Positions 7,733 to 14,811 of a stretch of 37,521 nucleotides of DNA are shown here, piece by piece. The stretch's first letter is position 1, and each line of letters opens with the position of its first letter. Where the stretch lies: NCBI GenBank assembly GCA_045595365.1, contig JAZOAI010000041.1, positions 1 through 37,521 of the forward strand, given 5' to 3'. The stretch is from SIG480 sp045595365. GTDB taxonomy: Bacteria; Bacillota; Clostridia; Oscillospirales; JAAYXM01. The notes under the pieces were generated by a model. The model was not told the origin of the DNA. It worked only from the letters and a program-made list of their open reading frames with translations, and did not search any database. The position numbers and the translations under genes were made by a program.

Positions 7733-7761
7733 ATTTTATCATATATATGGTATTTTGTCAA
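7733..7761 (-). promoter_or_regulatory. Promoter of nrdD-trxB
   Basis: On the minus strand TTGACA (7761-7756) and TAAAAT (7738-7733) are separated by 17 bases. The spacer contains CCATATATATG, vaguely like an NrdR box but too poor a match to call. This lets nrdD-trxB be transcribed without nrdG. Confidence 0.75.
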
Positions 7762-7785
7762 CACCTTTTTATCAAGATATTGTGT

Positions 7786-8478
7786 TTATATTCCCCGAAC
7801 AGACACATCATCTATGTATCGGCTCGCTATTTTTCGCATAGTTTCAAGCTTTTGGGGGCCTACAGAAGAAAGATTTTCTCCTATAATATTTCCCGAATCG
7901 ACAAAATCCTGGAGAAAATATCTCTTTGCGCCGCAAATCCATTTTGCCGCCGCTTCTATGTCCTTCTCGTCGTGAAGCTCTTTTACAACCGTTGTCCTAA
8001 ACTCATAATCGCACGCACCCGAGAGAAGATACGAAACACTCTCTGAAACAGCTGATATGTCAAGCCCGCCGCTACCCGCCGTCTCGCCATAGCGCTCTTT
8101 TGAATTTTTGATGTCCATCGCAACATAATCGCAGAGCCCTGCCTCAACAAGCTCGCGAAGCTTTCCGGGGAAGGAGCCGTTCGTATCAAGCTTCACCTTA
8201 TATCCCAGAGCCTTAATCTCTGAAAGAAAGTCTGCTATGTCAGCCTGGAGCAACGGTTCTCCACCTGTGACACAAACTCCATCAAGAATACCCGCGCGCT
8301 TTTTTAAATATGAAAAAATTTCATTCGGGTCAATTTCCGGAGTCTCTGAAAGCTTTGTAACAAGCCCCGCATTATGGCAAAAAGGGCATCGGAAGTTGCA
8401 GCCTGCAGTGAATACAGTTGCGGCTGTGTGCCCGGGAAAGTCAAGGAGTGTAAGCTTCTGAAATCCTGATATTTTCAT
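7786..8478 (-). CDS. nrdG: Anaerobic ribonucleotide reductase activating protein (radical SAM)
   Basis: NrdG uses a [4Fe-4S] cluster and S-adenosylmethionine to create the glycyl radical on NrdD. The 230-residue protein has the radical SAM motif C27-x3-C31-x2-C34 within AGCNFRCPFCHNAG, the preceding LLDFPGHTAATVFT segment typical of this subgroup, and the SAM-binding TGGEPLLQ stretch. It is the longer, full-barrel type rather than the 150-170-residue E. coli type. The ATG at 8478 lies four bases after the ABC gene stop with AGAGGAAA just upstream. It is thus read with the ABC exporter and lies directly before the nrdD promoter. Confidence 0.92.
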   Translation of the reverse strand: MKISGFQKLTLLDFPGHTAATVFTAGCNFRCPFCHNAGLVTKLSETPEIDPNEIFSYLKKRAGILDGVCVTGGEPLLQADIADFLSEIKALGYKVKLDTNGSFPGKLRELVEAGLCDYVAMDIKNSKERYGETAGSGGLDISAVSESVSYLLSGACDYEFRTTVVKELHDEKDIEAAAKWICGAKRYFLQDFVDSGNIIGENLSSVGPQKLETMRKIASRYIDDVSVRGI

Positions 8479-8481
8479 TTT

Positions 8482-10149
8482 TTATTTCCTCTCAAAAACT
8501 TTTCCGTTTTCTATGTATATTTCCTTATCGCAAATTTCCCGCGCCGCGTTGCGGTGGGAAATGCAGACGCACGTTTTCCCCGAAAGCTTCATAATGTTTT
8601 CGAGAACCTTCTTTTCCGTCATCTCATCAAGTGCGCTTGTCGCCTCATCAAGGAGAAACACCGGCGCGCCGAAAAGAACAGCTCGCGCTATCGCAAGGCG
8701 CTGCACCTGCCCCTCACTCAATCCGCTTCCTCTCTCTCCGAGCATCGTTTCAAGCCCATCGGGAAGCTCTGAGACAAAGTCTGCACACGCAACCGAAAGG
8801 GAAGCAAGCATCTCTTCTTCCGTTGCATCAGCTTTTGCAAGGCGGAGGTTTTCCGCCACGGTGCCGCTCATTAAGAGATTCCCCTGCGGAACATATGCAA
8901 AAAGCCCTCTGGTAGTTGCATCAAGAGCTTTTTTTCCGTCTGTTGTTTTTGCAAAAACCTCGCCGGACTGCGGAGCAATCACGCCCATCAAAAGCTTTAT
9001 GAGCGTGCTTTTTCCTATTCCCGAGATTCCCGAAATGAGCGTAAGCTTGTTTTTTTCTATCTCCGCCGCAGCAGTTTCCAAAACATTATTCTCACCATAT
9101 GAAAAGCTGACATCGCAAAGCACGATTGACGAAAGCTTTTCATAAATTTCCTCCGTGTCGGAAGTTTCCTGAAGCTCCTCGGGAAGGTCACATATCTCAA
9201 TCAGGCGTTCTGCCGAGGCTATCGTCGCATAGTATCTTGAAAGGCTTCCCGAAAGAGACGCAAACGGCGTTTGTATCTGACCGATAAGCTGCATTATTGC
9301 AACAAAATCGCCGTATCCAAAGCCTGAAACTCCCGATATGATTTTGGCCGCGCCCCATATGACTGCATATGCATATCCGAAATTAACAAGAGCCGATACT
9401 CCGCCGGTTGCAGCAATCGAAAAAAGCGCGCGCTTCATTTTCTTTTTGTAATAGCTAAGGTGGTGGCGTTTTTCGTTTTCTTCAATCTTCGTTTCCATTT
9501 CAAAAGCCTTTATGACAAGAAGGTTTTCAACAGCTTCCTGCGTGTGAGCGCGCACCTCCCCCCCTGCTTCCTGCGCCTCCTTGTGGCTTTTCTTCATTAC
9601 TCCTTTAAGCAACCGTGCAAAGATGAACATAAAAACTCCCGCAGAAAGTATGATGAGAGCAAAAACGGAGTCAACTACAAAAACCGCAACAAGCGCCGAG
9701 AGAAGCCGTGTAACCAACCCGACAAGATTCGGCAGGAGTGTCGAAACATTTTCGCTGACGACTGTGACATCGCTAAAGAGCCTGTTCTGTATCTCTCCGC
9801 TGTGAAAAGCTGATACTGAGGAATATTCTTTTTTCAAAAGCTTTGAAAAAACAACCTCTCTGAACGCTATCTCAAGCTTTGCTGACATCTGAGCTGCTAA
9901 AATTCTTGTTGCTACGTATAAAAAAATCTCCACAACAACAACCGCGATAAGCGCAGCCCCCCAGAGCTTCATCTCTTTATAATCTCCGCTCGTTGCCGAG
10001 TTTATAACCCTCCGCATCACAAGCGCAAGATATACTCCCATAAATGAACTTATCGCCATCATTACAGTGACCGCAAAAAGCCTTATGCCCTCTTTCTTAG
10101 ACACCCCGGCTATAAATTTAAAGGTATTGTTTTTTTTCAAAATTATCAT
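8482..10149 (-). CDS. ABC exporter, fused membrane and ATPase domains
   Basis: The 555-residue half-transporter has an N-terminal six-helix exporter domain (about 20-310) and a C-terminal ATPase. Walker A is GISGIGKST, the signature is LSEGQVQRLAIARA, and Walker B is PVFLLDEATSALDE followed by the switch histidine in CISHRNA. Half-transporters work as dimers; with no second ABC gene adjacent, this one is probably a homodimer. Substrate is unknown (lipid, peptide or drug are all possible). It is the first gene of the run that continues with nrdG four bases later. Nothing ties it functionally to ribonucleotide reduction. Confidence 0.9.
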   Translation of the reverse strand: MIILKKNNTFKFIAGVSKKEGIRLFAVTVMMAISSFMGVYLALVMRRVINSATSGDYKEMKLWGAALIAVVVVEIFLYVATRILAAQMSAKLEIAFREVVFSKLLKKEYSSVSAFHSGEIQNRLFSDVTVVSENVSTLLPNLVGLVTRLLSALVAVFVVDSVFALIILSAGVFMFIFARLLKGVMKKSHKEAQEAGGEVRAHTQEAVENLLVIKAFEMETKIEENEKRHHLSYYKKKMKRALFSIAATGGVSALVNFGYAYAVIWGAAKIISGVSGFGYGDFVAIMQLIGQIQTPFASLSGSLSRYYATIASAERLIEICDLPEELQETSDTEEIYEKLSSIVLCDVSFSYGENNVLETAAAEIEKNKLTLISGISGIGKSTLIKLLMGVIAPQSGEVFAKTTDGKKALDATTRGLFAYVPQGNLLMSGTVAENLRLAKADATEEEMLASLSVACADFVSELPDGLETMLGERGSGLSEGQVQRLAIARAVLFGAPVFLLDEATSALDEMTEKKVLENIMKLSGKTCVCISHRNAAREICDKEIYIENGKVFERK

Positions 10150-10193
10150 TCCCTTTTCGGTATGTACTTCTTTTTTTAATTATTTTCATATTA

Positions 10194-10222
10194 ATATTAA
10201 AAAATTTTTTGCACATTGTCAA
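10194..10222 (-). promoter_or_regulatory. Promoter of the ABC exporter-nrdG operon
   Basis: TTGACA (10222-10217) and TAATAT (10199-10194) stand 17 bases apart on the minus strand. The spacer contains an A6T6 tract. The start codon lies 45 bases downstream. Confidence 0.75.
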
Positions 10223-10347
10223 GCGCGATATTATTTTGAAAAAACAATCCTACTTTTTTAGGATAATGTGTTTGCATATTTTTATCCCTGATGCGCAAAA
10301 TATTTGTGTAGGCAAATCCAATAAAATTATATTCCGGAGGTATAAAA

Positions 10348-10527
10348 ATGAACGAAAACCCGAATAAAAGCATCCAGTGTGTCGTCACAAGCTGCAAGCA
10401 CCACTGCACAGGCGTTGACTACTGCTCCTTAAACTCGATTCAGGTCGGAACGCACGAAAAGAACCCGACAGTGGACCAGTGTACAGACTGCCAGTCTTTC
10501 GCGCTCAAATCAGGCGGCTGCTGTTAG
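10348..10527 (+). CDS. DUF1540 small cysteine-rich protein
   Basis: The ATG follows ATTCCGGAGGT with good spacing and opens a 59-residue frame. Eight cysteines lie at 11, 16, 20, 26, 45, 48, 58 and 59. The arrangement C-x4-C-x3-C-x5-C, then an IQV strand, then C-x2-C-x2-F matches DUF1540, a short domain common in spore-forming Firmicutes and presumed to bind metal. It has no signal peptide. It stands alone between two divergent or convergent units and is closed by two hairpins. No promoter could be assigned with confidence. Function is unknown; metal binding is inferred from the cysteines. Confidence 0.85.
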   Translation: MNENPNKSIQCVVTSCKHHCTGVDYCSLNSIQVGTHEKNPTVDQCTDCQSFALKSGGCC

Positions 10528-10540
10528 TTTTTTCACCGGG

Positions 10541-10573
10541 AAGAAGGCAGATGCCAGAAGCATCTGCCTTCTT
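10541..10573. terminator. Terminator of the DUF1540 gene
   Basis: AAGAAGGCAGATGC pairs perfectly with GCATCTGCCTTCTT around a 5-base loop, followed by TTT on the plus strand. It may also work for spoVT from the other side. Confidence 0.85.
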
Positions 10574-10577
10574 TTAT

Positions 10578-10614
10578 CAATCGGGCAGCGAAATTTGCTT
10601 TCGCTGCCCGATTG
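10578..10614. terminator. Second hairpin between DUF1540 gene and spoVT
   Basis: CAATCGGGCAGCGAAA pairs with TTTCGCTGCCCGATTG around a 5-base loop. The following CAATTTTT lies on the plus strand. It sits seven bases past the spoVT stop, so the two hairpins together isolate the convergent genes. Confidence 0.7.
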
Positions 10615-10620
10615 CAATTT

Positions 10621-11163
10621 TTATGCTTCCATTTGTTTTCCCAGAAAGCCTGCGACGGTCTGCACAAGCTTATACCCCGTCTCCCCAAGCTCAGGCTCAC
10701 TGCCGTCAAAAACAAATGCAACGCACCCGGAAACGTCGCCCTCAGATATAATGGGGGCTGCGATGGAGACGAAGTTTCCGTCACCGCTATCAGTCACGTC
10801 TACATTCGGCTCGCCTGCCTTGTGCTGGTATATCTGCCTTGATTCTATAATTCTCTCAAGTGCCTCTGAAATTCTTTTTTCAAAAAGCTCGCGCTTTGTA
10901 GCGCCCGATGCCGCAATAACCGTGTCGCGGTCACAGACGATTGCCGTATGCCCAGTAGTCTTGCAGAGAGTTTCGCAGATGTGAGTTGCAAACGACGTAA
11001 GCTCGCCAACCGGCGAATATTTTTTGAAAATTACCTCGCCGTCGCGATCGGTATAAATCTCCAGCGGGTCGCCCTCGCGGATGCGCATGGTGCGCCTGAT
11101 TTCTTTCGGAATAACAACACGACCGAGGTCGTCTATCCTACGAACTATTCCTGTGGCTTTCAT
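10621..11163 (-). CDS. spoVT: Stage V sporulation transcription regulator
   Basis: The 180-residue protein has an AbrB-type swapped-hairpin DNA-binding domain at residues 1-50 (MKATGIVRRIDDLGRVVIPKE, with the RRTMRIREGDPLEIY strand pair). A GAF-like domain follows at about 55-178, with the FVSIAAPIISEGDVSGCVAF core. This two-domain form and length are those of SpoVT, which acts in the forespore on late sporulation genes. The start follows AAAAGGGGAT. A repeat (11192-11285) ends 28 bases upstream of the start codon, so the native promoter must be within that gap, inside the repeat or beyond it. With sleB this supports a spore-forming host. Confidence 0.93.
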   Translation of the reverse strand: MKATGIVRRIDDLGRVVIPKEIRRTMRIREGDPLEIYTDRDGEVIFKKYSPVGELTSFATHICETLCKTTGHTAIVCDRDTVIAASGATKRELFEKRISEALERIIESRQIYQHKAGEPNVDVTDSGDGNFVSIAAPIISEGDVSGCVAFVFDGSEPELGETGYKLVQTVAGFLGKQMEA

Positions 11164-11191
11164 TATTTATAAATCCCCTTTTCAATAAAAA

Positions 11192-11285
11192 TGGCCCCTT
11201 TGCCTAAAGGGGGCTGTCGCTGAAAGCGACGGGGGATATATCCCTCCACCGCAAGCAGTCCCCCTCCCTCTAGGCGAGGGAGGCG
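11192..11285. repeat. MITE-like imperfect inverted repeat upstream of spoVT
   Basis: The ends GGCCCCTTTGCCTAAAGGGG and CCCTCCCTCTAGGCGAGGGAGG are imperfect reverse complements. Inside are a small GTCGC/GCGAC hairpin and GGGGGATATATCCCTCC. It encodes nothing. I recall similar 90-100-base intergenic repeats in gut Firmicutes, but this was not checked by search. Confidence 0.7.
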
Positions 11286-11294
11286 TTTGTTTTT

Positions 11295-11525
11295 TCATTT
11301 CACAAAACTATTGTTTACATCAAAGGGATTTTTATGTAAGGAAATTGGTGGCATAAAACAAAATTCAATTTGAAACACTTGGCCTTTAACCAAGCTTTTC
11401 TTATATTCTGCGCAATTTTTGCAACAATGACTTTCGTTACTGTTCTTGCTGTTACTTTTTCTGTATATCCAATATCCTGTGTCATACATTCGCTTGAAGA
11501 TTTTGGTTTGCTTGATAAGATGCAC
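11295..11525 (-). pseudogene. Degenerate 76-codon ORF, no assignable function
   Basis: A minus-strand frame from a GTG at 11525 gives 76 residues rich in Lys, Ser and Asn with a CCKNC cluster in the middle. There is no usable ribosome site and no ATG near the start; the frame is open further upstream without a start. It may be the tail of a lost gene. The opposite-strand ORF runs through a terminator and is rejected. Nothing else is seen in the 11286-11618 gap. Confidence 0.25.
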
Positions 11526-11618
11526 CTTTATATCTACAAAACAGATTATTCTGTGTGTTATATATTTTGTATTTATGCAACGGGCACTAAAAAACGATAC
11601 TGTCTACTAAAAACAGCG

Positions 11619-11644
11619 ACTGCAGGGAGATATCTCCCTGCAGT
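11619..11644. terminator. Terminator palindrome after ald
   Basis: ACTGCAGGGAGAT and ATCTCCCTGCAGT form a perfect 26-base palindrome with TTTTTTT on its plus-strand 3' side and a TTTTT run a few bases out on the minus side. It lies 11 bases past the ald stop. Confidence 0.75.
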
Positions 11645-11655
11645 TTTTTTGCGCG

Positions 11656-12828
11656 TCAAGTGCGCAGCGTGATGAAATTATTGCTTCTTGTGCTCGTGGC
11701 GGGCGGGGCGGGGTCAAGCGCGCGGTCAGCAACGCCCAGCACGTCCTCAGGCCTTATCCACGGGCGGTTCTGGATTGCACTTGTCTCCTCATGAGTGAGA
11801 TAGCCTTTATACGCAGTTAAGCTTCTGCGGATGAACCCGTCGCGCACACTCGCCTCAACAATTCCGTTATTTAGAACATTAAGAAGAAGCGGCAGAGTTT
11901 CCGCCGCGAGCGCAACAGAGGTTGAATGTGCCACCGCGCCCGGAATATTGCTTACGCAGTAGTGGACAACTCCGTTCACAACATAACGCGGGTCTGAGTG
12001 GTGCGTTTCGTGGCTTGACTCGATACAGCCGGGGTCGTCATTTGAAATATCAACGAGAACAGAACCGGGTTCCATAAGCCTCAGCATTTCTTTGTCAATA
12101 AGAAAATCCTTGCGCTGCTTCGGCCACTTGACGCAGTTGATTACCATATCCGTCTGCGGCAGGACCGAGGTGATTGTCTCTTTTGTGCAGAGCATTGTGT
12201 TAATCCGATTGTGATACTGGCTTCCGAGGTTTCTGAGAAGCCCCGAGTTTATGTCCATAACCGTCGCGTTTGCGCCAAGCGCAAAAAGGACTGACAGCGC
12301 GCCCTGCCCTACCACGCCGCCGCCGAGAATGAGAACGTTCATCCCGGGCGCTCCGGCAAACCCGCCGACAAACTTCCCTTTGCCTCCGTTTATCGTAAGC
12401 ATTGATTCAAGCCCGAATAACGCACCTTGCTTTCCCGCTGCTTCGCAGTTCGGCGAGCCGTAACGGTGGCTGTCCTCAGCGGTGATTGCGATGCATTTGC
12501 TGTCAAGAAGCGCCTCGACCTCTTCAGGATGCCCTGCCGGATGAATGCAGCAGTAAATCATCTGTCCTTCGCGCAGGTATCCGTATTCCGAAGGCTCAAT
12601 TTCCTTGACCTTTGCAAGAAAATCGCTCTTTTCCCACATTTCCTTTGCTTCGCCGACGAGAATTGCACCTTTTTTCTCATATGCCTCATCCTGAAACCCT
12701 GCACCCTCTCCGGCACCCTTCTGCACGAGAACTGTATGCCCGGCAGCTACAATGGATGCGACCTCCACGGGCGTGCAAATGACACGGTTTTCGCCGTCTT
12801 TTATGTCTTTTAAAACTCCAAAAATCAT
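11656..12828 (-). CDS. ald: Alanine dehydrogenase
   Basis: Alanine dehydrogenase converts L-alanine and NAD+ to pyruvate, ammonia and NADH. The 390-residue protein opens with the substrate-binding region (KDIKDGENRVICTPVEV, then GAGEGAGFQDEAY), has an NAD-binding Rossmann motif GGGVVGQGA in the middle, and the family motif CVSNIPGAVAHSTSVAL, equivalent to NMPGAVP in Bacillus Ald. The last 15 residues (APPATSTRSNN...) are atypical. Some segments, such as CCIHPAGHPEEVEALL, differ from textbook Ald, so a related member of the alanine dehydrogenase/transhydrogenase family is possible. The start follows AAAGGAG. It is divergent from the oxidoreductase gene. Confidence 0.85.
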   Translation of the reverse strand: MIFGVLKDIKDGENRVICTPVEVASIVAAGHTVLVQKGAGEGAGFQDEAYEKKGAILVGEAKEMWEKSDFLAKVKEIEPSEYGYLREGQMIYCCIHPAGHPEEVEALLDSKCIAITAEDSHRYGSPNCEAAGKQGALFGLESMLTINGGKGKFVGGFAGAPGMNVLILGGGVVGQGALSVLFALGANATVMDINSGLLRNLGSQYHNRINTMLCTKETITSVLPQTDMVINCVKWPKQRKDFLIDKEMLRLMEPGSVLVDISNDDPGCIESSHETHHSDPRYVVNGVVHYCVSNIPGAVAHSTSVALAAETLPLLLNVLNNGIVEASVRDGFIRRSLTAYKGYLTHEETSAIQNRPWIRPEDVLGVADRALDPAPPATSTRSNNFITLRT

Positions 12829-12896
12829 CTGTCAGCTTCTCCTTTTTTCGGATTTTTATTATAAATTACAAAAACTACTTTCTCCCGATTAAATCC

Positions 12897-12925
12897 TTGA
12901 CGAAATTCGCTTTATGTTGTATTAT
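12897..12925 (+). promoter_or_regulatory. Promoter of the Gfo/Idh/MocA gene
   Basis: TTGACG (12897-12902) and TATTAT (12920-12925) are 17 bases apart. They lie inside an upstream in-frame extension of the gene, which argues against that longer start. Confidence 0.75.
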
Positions 12926-12983
12926 ATTAACAGTTATTTTTAAAAATATTCCCGCTCTCAAAGAGCGGAAAGGAGAGAAAATA

Positions 12984-14117
12984 ATGGAAAAATTAAGAGT
13001 TGCTGTCATCGGTTGCGGAAGCATCAGCGACATCTACATGACCAACATCAAAAGCGGCAAGTTTCAGATTTTAGAGCTTGCAGCCTGCTCAGACCTTATG
13101 GTTGACAGAATGAAGCAGAGTGCTGAAAAATACGGTTGTGAAGCTATGACGATTGATGAAATCTGCGCAGATAAGTCTATCGACATGGTCATTAACCTCA
13201 CTATCCCGGCAGCGCACTACCCCGTTATCAAGCAGTGCTTAGAGGCGGGAAAACACGTTTTCTCCGAGAAGATGATTGCTGTTGAGCTGTGGCAGGGCAA
13301 GGAGCTTGTTGAGCTTGCAAACAAGAAGGGGCTTTACCTCGGTGTCGCGCCTGACACCTTCCTCGGTGCAAGTGTCCAGACTGCAAAATACATAGTCGAG
13401 TCAGGCCTCATCGGAAAGCCTGTTTCATGCAGAGCTTCGATAAGCCGAAACTACGGCATCTACGGCGAATTCCTCACTCACCTCTGCAAGCGCGGCGGCG
13501 GCATCGGCTTTGATATGGGCGGATACTACCTCACAGCTCTTGCATCAATCCTCGGCCCGGTTGAGTCAGTCTCTGCTTTCACTGCTATCAACGAGCCGAA
13601 CCGCATAAACTCCCGCGTCGGCGCTCCGAACTACGGCGAAGCTTACGTTCTTGAGGATGCAAACGTCATCACGGCTACAATGAAGTATGCAAACGGCGTT
13701 CTCGGAACTCTCCATATGAACTCCGACTGCATCCTTGACGAAACCTATGGCCTCGAGATTTACGGAACAGACGGCATTCTCTATATGGGCAACCCGAACG
13801 AGTTTGGCAACCCTGTCTACATTCAGAAGACAGGAAGCGGTAAGGTTGAGTTCCCGCTCACACACGGCTTTGCAGAGAACTCACGCGGCGTTGGCGCTGC
13901 AGAAATGGCATGGTCAATCGTCAAGGGCAGAAAGAACCGTGCAAGCAAGGAAATGGCTTTCCACGTCTTTGAGCTTATGCACGGCATCATCGGAAGCGCA
14001 GAGAGTGGCGAGACCTACAAAATGGAATCCACCTTCGAGACTCCCACAGCTCTCCCGCCTGCATATATGGGCGACGGCGGCTGGACCCGCAAGGAAGAAA
14101 GCGCACTCACCCTTTAA
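12984..14117 (+). CDS. Gfo/Idh/MocA family NAD(P)-dependent oxidoreductase
   Basis: The ATG at 12984 follows AAAGGAGAG and gives 377 residues. The N-terminal Rossmann fold has RVAVIGCGSISDIY. The usual EKP motif appears as SEKMIAVE. The C-terminal sheet domain carries GGGIGFDMGGYYLTAL, a typical catalytic and dimer segment. Members oxidise or reduce sugars, inositols and related alcohols; the substrate is not predictable here. It is monocistronic, with its own promoter and terminator. A longer start at 12897 was discarded because the promoter lies within it. Confidence 0.9.
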   Translation: MEKLRVAVIGCGSISDIYMTNIKSGKFQILELAACSDLMVDRMKQSAEKYGCEAMTIDEICADKSIDMVINLTIPAAHYPVIKQCLEAGKHVFSEKMIAVELWQGKELVELANKKGLYLGVAPDTFLGASVQTAKYIVESGLIGKPVSCRASISRNYGIYGEFLTHLCKRGGGIGFDMGGYYLTALASILGPVESVSAFTAINEPNRINSRVGAPNYGEAYVLEDANVITATMKYANGVLGTLHMNSDCILDETYGLEIYGTDGILYMGNPNEFGNPVYIQKTGSGKVEFPLTHGFAENSRGVGAAEMAWSIVKGRKNRASKEMAFHVFELMHGIIGSAESGETYKMESTFETPTALPPAYMGDGGWTRKEESALTL

Positions 14118-14145
14118 TCCGAATTTTAAAAAACTCGCAACGTAT

Positions 14146-14171
14146 GCCGAGTGTTCTGAAGAACACTCGGC
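14146..14171 (+). terminator. Terminator of the oxidoreductase gene
   Basis: GCCGAGTGTTC pairs perfectly with GAACACTCGGC around TGAA, followed by AGTTTTATT. Confidence 0.88.
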
Positions 14172-14213
14172 AGTTTTATTCGCCGATGCGGCGAGTGGTA
14201 TTTGCTTCGCAGT

Positions 14214-14412
14214 GGTCTTGCCCTGCCGGGCGGGCCTACTTTTGATTGCAAAAGTAGCAAAACAAAGGGGGGATTTCGATTTCCCCCCTTTAACCCCCTT
14301 GAAACGACTCAGGGGCTACCGCCCCCGAGACCCATGAACTTTGCCCCTTTGAAAGTTGTTCCCGGTCAAACAACATATTTTTATTGTAGGGTGCGGCGAT
14401 TCTCAACGCACC
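14214..14412. repeat. Composite interspersed repeat, copy C (first part)
   Basis: Bases 14214-14262 are identical to 291-339. Then come a GGGGGG...CCCCCC hairpin (about 14267-14287), a GGGGCTACCGCCCCC dyad, and a GGTGCG...CGCACC hairpin (14389-14412). No protein is encoded between 14118 and 14811. Confidence 0.75.
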
Positions 14413-14438
14413 GAGAAGAAAACGTGGAAATTGACATT

Positions 14439-14488
14439 GTAGGGGCGATTCAAGAATCGCCCGCGGAACATTCGTGAATGTCCCCTAC
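14439..14488. repeat. Double-palindrome repeat core, copy C
   Basis: This 50-base core runs GTAGGGG to CCCCTAC with two internal dyads (GATTC/GAATC and CATTC/GAATG). Apart from one base, it is the reverse complement of copy A at 202-251 and closely matches copy B at 2529-2578. It lies 43 bases before the promoter block of RNA module 2. Confidence 0.85.
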
Positions 14489-14531
14489 AAAAAAGGGAAT
14501 AATGGCCGGCGACACAACGAAAATTAAATTC

Positions 14532-14591
14532 CCATTTTTTGGAAAAATTTTCGAAAAACCCCTTCCATTTTCCGACACTATGTGATATACT
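14532..14591 (+). promoter_or_regulatory. Promoter of RNA module 2
   Basis: CCATTTTTTGG (14532-14542), TTCCAT (14563-14568), a 17-base spacer and TATACT (14586-14591) within TGATATACT match the module 1 promoter in sequence and spacing. Confidence 0.75.
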
Positions 14592-14597
14592 ATGTTT

Positions 14598-14746
14598 GCT
14601 ACATAGTTTAATATTTTCAGATCAGGTTTGTATTGGCAAAAATGCAAGCTTTGATTCTTCATATCTGATCTGAGAATGAACTGTGTAGCAACAGGTTGAA
14701 GTCTTGCGTTTTTCGGCGCATCGGCTTCGGTTGGTGCGCTTTTTTA
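14598..14746 (+). ncRNA. Candidate structured small RNA, module 2
   Basis: The predicted RNA starts GCTACATAGTTTAATA and continues to AGATCAG (14625). This arm pairs with CTGATCTGAGAATGAACTG...TAGC at 14665-14689. The terminal region includes AAAAATGCARGCT (14638-14650), shared with module 1. The 3' block (14704-14746) has TTGCGTTTTTCGGCGCA, then GCGCA...TGCGC and a T run. The stem sequences differ almost entirely from module 1 while remaining paired, which supports selection on structure. Promoter-to-stem spacing is also the same. Function unknown; 6S-like or regulatory-leader roles are possibilities. Confidence 0.65.
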
Positions 14747-14811
14747 TTTTCCGAAAAGCGCAGTGAAGAAGTTGTGGGGATACATTTTCAGAGAAAGAGA
14801 GGTAGAAAACG

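Noticed and set aside
7739..7755. Possible NrdR box in the nrdD promoter spacer
   Set aside because: CCATATATATG fits the ACACTATATATAGTGT consensus too poorly and only one copy is present; NrdR sites come in pairs.
7742..7756. NAD start at the first ATG of the nrdD frame (7742)
   Set aside because: The nrdD promoter lies across it; the ATG at 7694 has a GAGGAGGGGG site and the conserved MYQVIKRDGK start.
8513..9145. 210-codon ORF antisense to the ABC exporter gene
   Set aside because: It overlaps the Walker and signature motifs of a clear ABC ATPase; composition is that of a reverse-frame shadow.
10250..10347. Promoter for the DUF1540 gene
   Set aside because: GATAAT at about 10261 and TTGCAT at about 10273 are present but neither has a partner box at acceptable spacing.
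11370..11672. Plus-strand 100-codon ORF with hydrophobic start
   Set aside because: It has no ribosome site and runs through the strong palindromic terminator into the end of ald.
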